This document shows, in pieces, positions 24,171 to 35,904 of a stretch of DNA of 64,000 nucleotides. This stretch comes from Anaspis maculata (lineage: Eukaryota > Arthropoda > Insecta > Coleoptera > Scraptiidae): assembly GCA_949128115.1 (NCBI GenBank), contig OX421965.1:58212012-58276011 (forward strand). The letters run 5' to 3'. The position numbers and the translations under genes were made by a program. Within the stretch, counting starts at the first letter, position 1; the number at the start of each line of letters is the position of its first letter. The notes under the pieces were generated by a model. It had not been told where the DNA came from and did not search any database. It saw only the letters and a program-made list of their open reading frames with translations.

Positions 24171-24475
24171 TTTATTCGAGGGGTCAACCACCATCGACAG
24201 TCCGTGTACAAATTTCTGACAGTCATGACTGTCAGTCACCACAGTCTCCACAGTCTTGCCCACAGTCACCACAGTCAAGCTGACAGTCCTGACAGTCCCG
24301 ACAGTCATGATCACAGTCCCGACAGTCATGCTCGCAGTCCCCACAGTCAAGCTGACAGTCACCACAGTCTTACTCACAGTCTCTACAGTCTTGCCGACAG
24401 TCTCTACAGTCTTAACAGTCTTTCCCACAGTCTCCACAGTCAAGCTGGCAATCACGAGGAGCTGGTTGACTCACG
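24171..24475. repeat. ACAGTC minisatellite array 1
   Basis: About 240 bp made of ACAGTC plus 3-6 variable bases (CACAGTC, CACAGTCTTGCC and similar), preceded by TTTATTCGAGGGGTCAACCA and then ACAGTCCGTGTACAAATTTC (24198-24217). The right side ends at AGCTGGTTGACTCACG. Unit lengths in multiples of three keep several frames open on both strands (TVxTV-type and QSxQS-type repeats). This explains the apparent 92-104 codon frames, which are not proposed as proteins. Confidence 0.85.
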
Positions 24476-25885
24476 CATGCGCGGCACCCAGCACCCAGCT
24501 GGTATGCAGCTTTTCTGAGATTATTCGTCCATAATTGTGTCTGTTGATATTTCGATAGCAATATGAGTACCTACCTACCCAACTACCACCTACCTACTTT
24601 TATTCAGTCTAAAAAATATAACAAAACAGGGGCCCTATTACTCTTTAAACGGGGAACAGGTTTACATGATTGTGTAGTTGCTAGAAAAGGGCCAAACATA
24701 GCTCTTATTGCATAGCAACACAGCATGAGAACTTTGTTTCCCGTTTCAAGAAAATAAGCCAATTTCGAACTTGTTTTTTTGTTACTTTTTACCACTAAAA
24801 TGACTTCAAGATAGTGAATAAAGTATATTCAACGTTTCTTAAATTAAGACAAGCTCATTGTTGATATTGTTTCAATTGGTTGTATTTTCCGTCAATTTAA
24901 AAGTTCTGATTCTTGTCCTGATCAGAAATAACCTCAGAAATAACAAATCCTTATTACCTATATGAGATTGGCGTAATCGTGTGAAAGAGATTATACACTT
25001 ATAGGTAGAGCTAGTGAGATATAAAATGACAGTAGGTACATTAATTATCATCATTGGATGTAGGTACCTACCTACTTAGTAAGGATCGTTCGATGCTTCT
25101 GAGGAGTCTTATATTTTCTGTAAATAAGTCTAAATTAACTTCGAGATAAGTACTATAACGAAATTTAATCTGAAGGGAAATTCACTACGAGGCGGGGTAA
25201 GAGCAAGGGTAAGAGTAGGTACTTATAGCACAAAATGAAATTGGATTTAGAGAGTTACTATCTCATCGTAGGTACTTTTTGTGATAGTAGGTATACCTAT
25301 CTCATAGTAAACTCCCCTTCTTCCGATAAATCTATTTCGTGCTAAAGTACCTGTGTTCGTACTAGAATCTTTTTCAATTTGATCGTGTGATAATACCTAC
25401 ATATATCGAAAATATTCACTTCAGGCCTCAGGTACATTTCTTTTATTTCGTCATACTCCCTCGAATCAAATTCGCCTCCTGATTCAATTTCGTGTAACTA
25501 TCTCGAAGTAACGAAGCTTATGAAATAGAAATATTATTTATACCTAGATTGTAGTAAATTCAGTCTATTTACATTTAATTTCGTGATAGCATTCCTAGTG
25601 AATCATACCCTTCCAACAGGTCTTTTCATGAGTTCTAGAGCGCATGCTCACGTTCCTTGCCGGTTTTCCAAACAACGGGGTCGTACCTTTGAAACGCTGG
25701 CTCGAATGCTGACTCAACAGAGAGCTTCGCGTGCTTCCCTACCCCAACTGTCAAACTTGCGCATGCCCACCGGAACACAAAATCATCACAAAACGACCTA
25801 TTCAGTTTCGTGCTACTCAAATCTCGTACTAATAACCTTTCCCATCTCATTTATTTTCGTCATACTGCTTGTAATAAATACCGCA
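24476..25885. other. AT-rich stretch dense in GTAGGTA/TACCTAC words
   Basis: Words such as GTACCTACCTACC (about 24567), GTAGGTACCTACCTACTTAG (about 25058-25077) and GTAGGTAC recur through the region. No gene motif recognised; the 101-codon plus frame at 25583-25888 has no family. Confidence 0.5.
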
Positions 25886-25995
25886 TGATCAAAAACTTTC
25901 CTCCTCTAGGCAGGCTGTGGTCTGGTCAATGGCAGGCAAACGAGGCTGATTTTGACCAAGCCACAGCCTGCCTAGAGGAGGAAAGTTTTTGATTA
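25886..25995. ncRNA. Near-perfect long hairpin (pre-miRNA-like, hpRNA or mini-MITE)
   Basis: Arms of about 43 bases: the left begins ATCAAAAACTTTCCTCCTCT (from 25888) and the right is its complement (to about 25993). They are identical for 33 bases, then have a 2-base mismatch, then 7 more pairs (TGGTCAA/TTGACCA). The loop is about 22 bases. Such a stem would be a Dicer-type substrate if transcribed, but the pairing is more perfect than most animal pre-miRNAs. An hpRNA or a tiny palindromic transposon is therefore equally plausible. No clear target duplication. Confidence 0.55.
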
Positions 25996-26330
25996 TACAG
26001 TAGGTAGGTACATCCTGATGCAATTTTGCAATAGTATTCCGAAGTTGAGTTTTTTTTTTGTTGGTTTATTTAACGTTGCCCTATTTCCGCTACCAGAGCC
26101 AATCACCGACACCGGTGAATACTTTCCTCCACTAAACCGGAATTTCTGCTGAATCCCTGTGTGCTCCAACACAGAACACAGACGTACCTAGGGATCTTCA
26201 ACGACCACCATCAATCAACCAGTTATTACAGTTTTTTAACCACCAGCGGGTAAATTTTACTCACTGATGCGACGCATGAAGCGTCTTTCATTCGGCAAGC
26301 ATGCAAATAAATCAAGGAACTTACATTTTT
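25996..26330. other. Spacer
   Basis: GTAGGTAGGTAC word at 26003, T run near 26050; nothing else. Confidence 0.4.
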
Positions 26331-26416
26331 GTGCCCGTCCGGCAATCGAACCGTGTCGAGCGAGCCAGGCAAAGGCCAAGGACTGACGCGTTTTAATCCA
26401 CTGCACTATGAGCTCC
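26331..26416 (-). other. tRNA-like module (SINE head or tRNA pseudogene)
   Basis: Minus strand: A-box-like TAGTGCAGTGGATTAAAACG (26389-26408) and B-box-like CGGTTCGATTGCC (26341-26353) at tRNA-like spacing. No T run follows directly and no cloverleaf is clear. Confidence 0.4.
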
Positions 26417-27057
26417 AGAACCAAGTATTTTATTGTCGAGTTCGTTGTTGATCACACCTAGGTATGAATAAATAATGCTCCTTCAGAAACTTCGGAAGAT
26501 CCCTTATCAGTGCAACAAAAACATTGAAAAATGAAACAGAGTTTGAGGGTTCAATTTCAAGTTTGACTTGCAACCCGCACAAACTTGCATGTTAGTTGTC
26601 AAAAAAAAAGTCATAACCTGAGATGCTCCTAAATGAATTTTTTTTTCACTGTTTTTATATTAGAAATGAAGTCCATTTATTATTAATGTTATTATTATTA
26701 TAACGTTAAATTTTGATTTCAAGTTACCTTCATTGCCCGTGAGTTCCTAATCTTGACCGAAAGTGGGGTCTAGTTTATCTAATAGTTTTTTTTGTGGTTC
26801 CCATGGATCTAAATTCAGGTTCAGAACCGGGGAAAGCTACAAATCGTCGTTCAAGCTTGACATAATTTTGATTGTTCATCGATTGCAAGTCAGATTTGAA
26901 ATTTATTCCTGAAAATCAATAGCCGGCTAGCGAGTAATCATGTTGTTTTCGAGATATTGGAAAAAATCACAACACTTGAGCTCGTAGTCATCACTGTCGC
27001 TTCGCTTACAGTATTCACCACGATCCTATAAGCACAGTTTCCATGTTACAATCGTAC
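26417..27057. other. AT-rich spacer
   Basis: ATTATT microsatellite near 26680-26700. No gene recognised. Confidence 0.45.
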
Positions 27058-27373
27058 ATACAATCTCTACAGTCTTGCCCACAGTCTCAACAGTCTTGCC
27101 TACAGTCTCTACAGTCCCACTCACAGTCTCTACAGTCCCACTCACAGTCTCTACAGTCCCACTCACAGTCTCTACAGTCCCACTCACAGTCTTTACAGTC
27201 TCACCCACAGCCACCACAGTCTTCACAGTCATGTCGACAGTCATCACAGTCAAGCGCACAGTCTCAACAGTCATCACAGTCAAGTTCACAGTCCCGACAG
27301 TCATCACAGTCATAACAGTCTTTCACAGTCCGTGTACAAATTTTCAAGCGGTGGTTGACCCCTCGGCTTTATT
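27058..27373. repeat. ACAGTC minisatellite array 2
   Basis: About 270 bp. The core has a perfect 21-bp period (CACAGTCTCTACAGTCCCACT) from about 27100 to 27190, with looser ACAGTC units on both sides. It ends with ACAGTCCGTGTACAAATTTT (27325-27344) and then GGTGGTTGACCCCTCGGCTT (27350-27369). That final word is the reverse complement of the left flank of array 1, while the ACAGTC units and the CCGTGTACAAATTT word are in the same orientation in both arrays. The 90-111 codon frames across it are repeat artefacts. Confidence 0.85.
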
Positions 27374-29182
27374 ATTCCTTGATTTTGCTACTGTGCATCA
27401 GCAGGTCTAAAACTGATTCCTGTTCAAAAATCTTCAGCGGCATTTCAGCATGCCAAAATCAAACAGGTAGGCAAGGAGCATGACGTGTCATTTTGACTGG
27501 TCTTCTACAAAATTGCTTTTGACAATGCAATCCGACAATGCTCGCTTCCGATGGTTTTTAGCTTTAATTTTCATGAGGGTTGTGGAATAGACGGCTCTCC
27601 AGAATCCAAAGATGGAAGAATGTATACCGTACATCAAGCCGCACATTGACATTTCTGTCTTTTGCAACTTTGGGATGGCGCTCACTAATAAAAAAAAAAA
27701 TGGATGCTGAGAAGTGTCCCGCATTACTTTATTCCGCGCTTTATTCACTACCATACAGTCTAAATTTTATTGGTGCTCAGGCATCCTCGATGGTGTACTA
27801 AAAACAGGAACGATAACGACAGCGACAATAACAATAATAATAATGAAATAAAGAGCTTTTACGAGCGAACTCAAAAAATGACACGGAAAGCTTTTTCGTC
27901 GTTGTTTTTACGATCACATCTCCATAACTTCATTTAAGAATCGTAAATCTCGGATCAACCGTTTTATCTGCATGCGGATGAAAAATATGAAATGCCGGCA
28001 CAGTATTATTGTTGCATCACAGCAGTGCTCGGTCATCATGATGGTGGAAAATTATGATGCTCTGTCTATGAGGGAATTTATTATTAAAGTCGTGAATGGC
28101 GGAGGCGGCGGCGGTGGCGGCGACAACACGGCCAACTACAGATGAGAGTGTATGTGTGTTGAGGGAAGCAATAAACGGTGTTCCGCCACGCACCGTGCAA
28201 CAGCTACACGGTGTTATCTCGCGTGACTGCCCCTGTATTGTTATTTTCACAGTGATCACCGGCGCGGTAAAATCACACTACCTGGTGTAAAACAATTGAT
28301 GGGCATCGGTTGGCGTTTGTCGGCGTTCACGCCTGCTATGATGCTCACCTCTGAAGAAAAAAATGCGATATGTAACACTGTATGAATGATCTCCCCATTA
28401 CCTGGATTTAGCTGCTACTTTCCTATAATAATACTACGGGTTCGTTTATAATTGAGGCGATCGTTTTGAAACACATACTGTTCATATTACTGCGTAGTAC
28501 AATAAATACACGCCAACAATATTCACCCTTGGGAATATTGCTGAGACTATTCGCTTTCTATCCGCTCGCTATCACTTCGCATTTAATACTGAATCTGTGA
28601 GCGATCCATGGTCCTTATTTTTATTTATACCTCCGACTAGTCTCTTCGAATGTTCCATAGGTCCTCCAGCAAATTCCACAGTGACCCGGTATATGGTTTC
28701 TAGGCGACTCCCGAATGATCTTACCTTTTGCGTGCAATCCCAACATGCGGTGAAGCCGACACCTCCGCCAAAATGGACAGATGTGTCTTATTCGCATGAT
28801 CAAGTCTCCACGTATCTCAATCGCCAAGCCATCGCGTTTATTCTGGAAATGTTCACAGCTCCGCATTTGTACAATGCGACCTAATGAGAAGAGTCTAAAA
28901 AGATCGCGTGTTCTCCAGAATCGCCGCTCGTAACAATAGGTTGGATCCCACCAGCTATGCATTTCACCAAGTAAACTGCTGCCAGCTGGTTATTGCCAAA
29001 AATTAATCTTGGAAAATGCCCGAGGTCAAGGGTCTTTTTTTAGTGAATCATAGTCGAAGATGTTTGCTCCAAGGCAAAATTTTGCAAAAAATTTGAATAG
29101 CTGTCGTTTGAATGGTATAGTTCATAGATCGCGGAGCATATGATAAGGGTATTTCCCAAATCGACACCTGTATCAGCAAATC
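27374..29182. other. Stretch without a recognised gene
   Basis: Contains an AATAATAATA-type microsatellite (about 27828-27845) and a GC-rich GGCGGAGGCGGCGGCGGTGG patch (28098-28117) that maintains a short Ala-rich frame. No family recognised. Confidence 0.45.
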
Positions 29183-30669
29183 TACAGGGTGGTCCGAGAT
29201 TAATCTGAAAATTTTCGATGATCGATGATCGATGGAGCGTGAGAAAGCAATGAGAACAAACCTGAAAACCATACATCAAAAAGCATATTGACCGAGATAT
29301 AGCCCGTTCGAAGTTGAAGGTGAAGAACTGGAATTCTTGACAGAAAAATAGTTGTTCGCATGATGAAGTATTGCATTTTGAAAATCTGTTGTAGTTTGTT
29401 TCTGTCGTGTTGCCAAGTTACTGATTCAAAATAGAATAATAATGATTATTATGAAAATTAAAAGTAATAGCCCAGGCTTTTTAGCATTTAACATGAAACA
29501 AATTAATCCACGTGCAATCTTCACGGTATCGTACCCACTTAACCTTACTAAACAACATACTAAAAGTCCCCAACTTTCCTCCGTGTGCGTCATAATTTTT
29601 GAGGGGAGGGGGTCAAAATTTTCATTAAAAAAATTCTAGGACAAGAGTAATCTAGTCATTGGCTTCAAATTTATTATATTTGGATACAGTGGGTTATAAG
29701 TGAGACTTATGCCCGCGGCACACGAGGCATTTTTGCCTGCAATTTCCCTGGCATTTTTGCGTGCAATTTTTCAGGCTCGCGGGTTGTCATAGAGATCGAA
29801 TTTGCGGGGTTTTTGCATGCAAATTTGCGCGCAATTTTTCACGCAATTTTTCGTGCATGTTTTCGTGCATGTTTTCTGGCAGGATTTCTGACACATGTGA
29901 CAACTCAATGAGAATTGTCAATAAATCGGTGCTTTTATTTGCTATCTTGTGTGGGTTTCGAGGAGTAGTGCCTAATCTGTAGTTGCTTTCCAGCATTTAC
30001 GATCCACGGTAACTCGGTCGAAAATCCAATCGTAGGAAGGCATTCCTTTCGATTTCATGTTCAAAAGTGACTCAAGACTGACCCCCGAGTCACCTTTCCT
30101 GACTTGCAGCGTAGGAGTTCGAGCAAAACAATAAACATTGAAGGAATATACAACAGTGAAGTGGTATCACATTATCATACTGAGACAACAACTACTGTGA
30201 ATTTGTGTTACCTGTGGCTCAGTTCAAAGTGCCTGGGAGAGCTCAAACTGCTGATCTGTATAATGGAGCTAGACCAACTTGGTAGAGGACCACAGACAGC
30301 AACAAGTGTCTTCCATCAAGAATACCAGCATCCACTGCCTGACAGAATTGTTGAAAGAACTGTGTGGATGTCGAACTCGACACCATGAAGCCATTATTCA
30401 CTCTTGAAGAATCAAATATACTTGTACCTACCTGCAATTTTTTGGATTTGTACCTACCTATAAAGCAGAAAGGCGAACATGTTCGATGAAACGCTACAGT
30501 AGTTCTTCAAACCTATGAGCGTAAGCAAAGACTTTACCCTTTGGCATTTTAGTACTTCTAATTCAAAATAGTATACATAGGTACCTAAAAATTTTGAAAG
30601 AGATAAAATTCTAGGTGTTCTTGAAGCAATGGAATTTTTGGTGAAAACAGACCGTGTCCACTGACATGG

Positions 30670-31610
30670 TTACTTTAGGTGAAGAATCCGGAAGGGCAAC
30701 TGACAAAATGGGCGGATAAAATGCAACAGTACGATTTCAAAATCCAATACCGACCAGGAAAAGTTATTGCAATGCAGGCACTCTTTTCTAAAGACCATGA
30801 AGAGACAACTGCGATCACTGCAAGAAGGTGGACAGGTCAAGTGCAGGACAGGTCAGGCCAATCCCGTAATGAGATTTCACAAAAATGGACCATAGCTGTA
30901 GTGAAAAAAGAGCAACGGGAAGACTTTGCTGTTGGATCGGTTGCGTAAAGAAAACAGCTCTGGAAACAGAAAGCGATCTTAAGGACCGGAGCTAAAGGCC
31001 GTCTTGGTCCAATGAAACATTTTGAGAATGGAGGGATATTAAAAAAACAGGAAGGCCCGAATAAGAAATACACTTGCCAAGAATAATAGAAACAAGTGGT
31101 GGAGGAGGTTTTGAGAAAGGTGCACGATGGCACTGATGGAGGGCATTTTGGAGTCAACAAAATGTTGGGAAACGTGTGCGAAACAAAATCACACGGAGCG
31201 GCACGGAGTACACCGGTATATTTAAGTTGTAGTCTCAGTAGAAACGTTTCAGATGTCAGGAACTATTATTTCAGCAAGTGGTCAGGAGCATACGCACTGC
31301 TTAACCAGTAGGTGGCTCCAACCGTAGCTCTGAAGGATTTCAAGCTGGTGACCATATTTGTGTGGCTGTGCATACCTCAATGCAAAAAGAGAAGATCCTC
31401 GAGGCTCCATTCGTCGTTGAAGAGACCATGCACCTTGATAAAAAGGATCGACGATATTATACTTCCCAGAAGGAGTCACAGAAGTCTGAGTATTATGGAA
31501 CATGTAAAGAAGCGAATACTTGCTCGTGTATCTAAGGAGCGGCATGAAACCAGAGCAGATTTGAATTTAGAACGACCGACCGACCGACATGCGACAGTGC
31601 GGACAGCGAA
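30670..31610 (+). pseudogene. Ty3/gypsy pol remnant (RNase H end and integrase)
   Basis: Broken frames read in gypsy order. First NPEGQLTKWADKMQQYDF and IQYRPGKV, the end of RNase H (30682-30770). Then VHDGTDGGHFGVNKMLGNV, the HHCC start of integrase (about 31120-31176), and YYFSKWSGAYALLNQ (31263-31310). After a gap that removes most of the integrase core comes PCTLIKRIDDII with HVKKRILARV, the C-terminal integrase region (about 31425-31540). Stops and shifts separate the parts, and the last Asp and Glu of the catalytic triad are not visible. No LTRs found nearby. Dead fragment, plus orientation. Confidence 0.75.
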
Positions 31611-32345
31611 GCCAAGAGAAGCAATACCTTCTCAATCCGTCAAATTATTTGTGGACTGTTACTTTATGAACAGTGCCTATACACAGTAATAAAATAGTCT
31701 TTGACCATTTGTCTCTGAATTATTGAAGTATCTTCCCGCATGCAAATTCTTAACAGTAGGGGAGGAGGGGTTCAGTGATTTAGCACTTTTTTGATAACAA
31801 AATTTAGGTGATGGAAACAGCGCTGAGGGGCTACGGCTATACGGCGAATGACTGATGGCCACTGCTTCTGGCAGTTATTGTAGCCCCCCCGGCTTGTCAT
31901 TTTATTTTTGCTCCAAAAAGTCTTAGTTCTTACTACTAACACCTTCCTGCTTTGAGGATCCTGGGTCCAAGATAAAGAGTCCTGGAGATGTCTGGGTACT
32001 GCTCGACTACGCTGCGGTTTGGACAGTATTCGAGGGGGGTCCATAAATGTGATGGCTTTCTCAAGATTGGACTTGGTGATGTTTGTCTGCTGGAGGAGCC
32101 CGATCGGTGCGGAGAAGGCTTTTAGAAAGAGTTGTAAAGGCTGTTAGACCTCTTTAATTAGGCTTCTTATTCAATCATACATCGTCTTCACCTGGTTTGC
32201 ATGTACTCGGACTGGTCTGCGATTATGAAGTCCAACGTTGTATGTACGTACATAACGCTGCCGATTCTTTCTATAAGGTGCTGTAACTCAGCCAGATGTC
32301 CTCTCGCTTGGATTTCCTTTGTAAAGTTTGTTGCATGGGTATCTA
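31611..32345. other. Spacer inside the nested element
   Basis: No gene recognised. Confidence 0.4.
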
Positions 32346-34872
32346 CAGTGCGTGACCGGACAATTCGTCCCGCGGACAATTCGTAGCGGACAATTCGTCC
32401 CGCGGACAATTCGTCCCGCAGACAATTCGTCTCACGGACTATTCGTCGCAAAATAATGTTTTGCCCTTTGTCTTAGCTTTAACAAGTCCCTTTTTTTTTT
32501 CGTTGCTTTTCGAACTTTGGTAAGCCCCCTATTCTTTTTTGTAGTATTTGGAGCCCTACTGCGCACCCTGGTTTCTTCATGTCTTTGGAGCTCTGCTCAG
32601 TTCTCTTGCATCATTCCGAGAATTTTTGCTAGTACACCGAGCTTTGGGAGCACCAGTAAGCCCCTTAAGTATACTTTCATGAGATATTTGGCCCCTATCG
32701 GGTCCCTCATCTTTTCTAGTGTAATTTTTGAGCTCTAATGAGTCCTCTCATGTTTTTCATTGCTTTCAGATTTCCATAAGGCCCCTTTTGCAGTCTCGTG
32801 TTATTAAGAGCTCCATGCACTGGGCCCCCTTATTCTATATTCAACGTAATTTGAAGCCCTGCTGAGTTTCCTTGCATTTTCCATGAATTCCGGAGCAGCA
32901 AGTCGCGTTATGCCGTCATGGCATGTTGAAGCCCTATCGGGCCCCATTGTGCCTTCAGGTGTAGTTGGAGCCCCGTTGAGCCTCCTTATGTTTTTTCATG
33001 AATTTTGGAGTAGGTACCAGTAAGCCCCATTTCGCGTTATTTTGTTATACAGACCTCCATGGGGCCCCCTTGTGTCTTCAATACCGTCAGAAGTTCTCGT
33101 TATAAAGAGCCCCCTTATGTGTTCTCGTGGCTTTCAGAATTCCAGTAAGCCATCTTGTGGCTTTTGCATTGCTGGAAGCCCTAGTGTAAGTCCCTTCTGC
33201 CTTCATGTGATATACGGAGCCATATCGGACCCCCTTGTGTCCGCAAGTGCAGTGTGGAGCCCTAGTGAGCCCTCTTTTGTCCAGAAGTATAGCTTGGAGC
33301 CCTAGTGAGCCCCCTTGTGTTTCTCCATGACAGAATTCCAGTAAGCCCCCTGTTGCCTTCTTATGTTATCCAGAGCTCCAGTGGGCTCCCTTGTTTCTTC
33401 AACGTCTTTTGAAGCCCTGCTGAGCCCCCTTACATCTTTCCGTGGCTTTCGGAGCAGTACCTTGTGCCTTTATGTGATATTCAGAGCCCTATCGGGCCCC
33501 TTGTGTCTTCAAGTGTAGTATGGAGCCCTAATGAGCCCCCTTGTGTTTTTTTCGTAGCTTTCGGAATTCCAGTGAGCCCCTTTTGCCTTCTGTTGTTATA
33601 TAAAGCTCTTTGGGCTCCCTTGTGCCTTTGTGATATGCGGAGCCCTATCGGAGTGTAGTTTGGAGTCCTAGTGAGACCCTTTTGTTTTTTATGGCTTTCA
33701 GAAACCCAGCACCCCCCTTTCACTTTTTTGATTATACAGAGCTTCATTGGGCCCCCTTGTTGTATTTCCATGGCTTTAGGAGCTCCATCGGGTCCCCTTT
33801 GTACCCTTATGTGTAGTTTGGAGCCCCAATCAGTCCACTTGTGTTGGCTTTTAGAGTACCATACAGTAAGCCCCCTTTTGCTTTTTCTTGTTATAAAAAG
33901 CTCCTTGGGCCCCCTTGTGTCACCAATATTATATGAAGTTCTATGGAGCCCCCTTGCATTTTCCCGTGATTTCCAGATTCTTGTAAGGCATCTTGTGCCC
34001 TGTGTGTCGTTAAGAGCCCTAATGAGCCCCCTTATGTGTTTCCGTGGCTTTCAGAATTCCGGTAAGCCATCTTGTGCGCTTTTACATTGCTGGAAGCCCT
34101 AGTGTAAGTCCCTTGTGCCTTCATGTGATAAACTTACGGAACGCTCTTGGTCCCCCTTGTGCCCGCAAGTGTAGTTTGGAGCCCTGGTGAGTCCCCTGGT
34201 GTCCATAAGTGTAGCTTGAAGCCCTAGTGAGCCCCCTTGTTTCCACAAGTGTAGCTTGGAGCCCTAGTGAGCCTTCTTATGTTTTTCAATGCAACTATTA
34301 GAATTCCAGTGAGCCTTCTGTTGCCTTCTTGTGCTATAGCTCCCGTGAGCCCCCTTGTTTCTCCAACGTCTTTTGAAGCCCTGCATGTCGAGCCCCCTTA
34401 CACCTTTCCGTGGCTTTCGAAGCAGTAGTAAGCACCTTGTGCCTCTATGTGATATTCGGGGCCCTCTCGAGCCTCCTTGTCTCTTGGGTGTAGTATGGGA
34501 CCCTAATTGGTCCACTTAAGCTTTTAATGGCTTTCAGAGTATCAGTTAGCTCCCTTTTGTCTTCATTTGTTATATGAAGCTCCATAAGGCCCCCTTGTGT
34601 TTTCAATATCGTTTGAAGCCTTGCTGAGCCCCGTTGCATTTTTCCGTGGCGTACGGATATCTGTCGGAACCCCTTGTATTTGCTTATGATTTTTAGATCC
34701 CTTTATTGACCCCCCTTGTGTCTTCATGTGTAATATAACCCCCTTACCTTCCAAAGCCTTCACTTGCGACGAATTGTCCGTTGGACGAATTGTCCGTTGG
34801 ACGAATTGTCCGTTGGACGAATTGTCCGTGAGACGAATTGTCCGCGACGAATTGTCCTAGCACCCTACAGTG
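32346..34872. mobile_element. Foldback-type element with terminal GGACAATTCGTCC arrays
   Basis: Left array of six units (32355-32450) and right array of six units in reverse complement (34766-34858), each unit about 15-17 bp around GGACAATTCGTCC. Inner borders match (ATTCGTCGCAA on the left, its complement on the right near 34764). Outer tips are CAGTGCGTGAC on the left and TAGCACCCTACAGTG on the right, loosely inverted. An irregular unit junction TCTCACGGAC sits at a different unit position in each arm, as expected if the arrays slip independently. No transposase; the interior is a degenerate tandem repeat. Confidence 0.75.
32520..34745. repeat. Degenerate tandem repeat with higher-order period
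   Basis: About 2.2 kb of units near 35-75 bp built from GGAGCCCTAGTGAGCCCCCT, TTGTGTCTTCAAGTGTAG and GTGGCTTTCAGAATTCCAGT. Longer blocks recur: about 33118-33285 reappears near 34030-34210, and about 33402-33535 reappears near 34362-34510. This implies a higher-order unit of roughly 0.9-0.96 kb. The frames of 60-143 codons on both strands here are repeat artefacts. Confidence 0.8.
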
Positions 34873-35904
34873 TCTCCGGAGATGAAAGATTGTTGGCTTT
34901 AGGCTTTCTGCTGTATTAAAGTTCTGAGTGGGAGCTGTAGCTTTCTTGGCCTTGGGCATAATTAATTGGTGGTGGTTTCATTAGATCACTTGTTTGTTTG
35001 CCGCTGAAAGACAAAAACTTGAGAAACCTACGCTGCACATTCTCAAAACCTCCAATATGTGGGTTCTATAAGGAGCTCCAAACAATTGTTTTGTAGTAAA
35101 GCTCAATAGCGAAATGACCCTGATTTGATTCTACTGCAATAAGATCTGGCCCAAGCTAACCACGCACAATTTCAAGCAATTTCCCGCAGCACCCAAAGCT
35201 CGTCCCTTATAGGGGACGACTGGAGACTCCCCAGATTTGAAGATGCAAGAACTCTTGCCATGTGTAGTTCAGTATCGCCGTATACCTACCGCATGAACGT
35301 TTTTTCCCTTGAAGGGCGAATGGAGGCCCTTCTTTCCTTCTTTACAAGGACAATAAAGACCTAGGCCAGATTCCTTTGTGTTGCCTACTGCATCAACGAA
35401 GCCTTTTTGAGGAGCGAATGGATGCCCATTCTGAGCACCAGTTGTCCGTACAATAAAAACTCTCACGAGATTCTGCATTTTGTGGTAGGTACTGCAATGA
35501 AAGTTGAAGCAAATCATATTGTATCATTGCAAGTGATTTGTCCCGTAGCACCTAAAGTTTTGCCACTTGGGGGGACTGATCGAGGGCCTAATCATGATTC
35601 TACAGCAAAAGTTTTATGGAGTAGGTACACAGTTTGAATATTGTAGAGCATCCCATCCCATTCATCTTCACATTGATTCTCACATGAGTTTGTCTGCTAG
35701 TGCTAGATCAACCTATTCCATCGGCCGACCCGCGGCGACATGCCGGAATGTCCTCCAGTAACCAGCGTCAAAATATTTTATTAAGAATCTGGATTCTGGC
35801 AGTGCATAACGTACTCACATGGAGGTACACAGATGAGGCTTATGTTGGAAAATCAACCCCTATTTGATAAAGAAGATAGAAGCCGTTATTCCTTTTGACA
35901 TTGA
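34873..35904. other. Stretch with faint repeat structure, no gene
   Basis: Two loosely similar segments share a CCCRTAGCACCYAAAG-like word (about 35194 and 35544) and flanking similarity, suggesting an old duplication of about 350 bp. No coding motif. Confidence 0.35.

Noticed and set aside
24162..24534. Long repetitive reading frames on both strands (TVxTV-type and SHHS/DSP-type)
   Set aside because: They are by-products of the ACAGTC minisatellite with unit lengths divisible by three.
24220..27335. CRISPR-like repeat arrays
   Set aside because: Units are contiguous and variable without unique spacers, and the context is eukaryotic.
27026..27410. Similar 90-111 codon repetitive frames
   Set aside because: Same cause, the 21-bp ACAGTC repeat; open in several frames at once.
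33671..34102. 143-codon frame and its neighbours at 32517-34639
   Set aside because: Lie in the degenerate tandem repeat; residue patterns simply repeat the DNA unit.
32346..34872. A Helitron or protein-coding transposon
   Set aside because: No Rep/helicase or transposase motif; the ends are inverted arrays, not Helitron termini.
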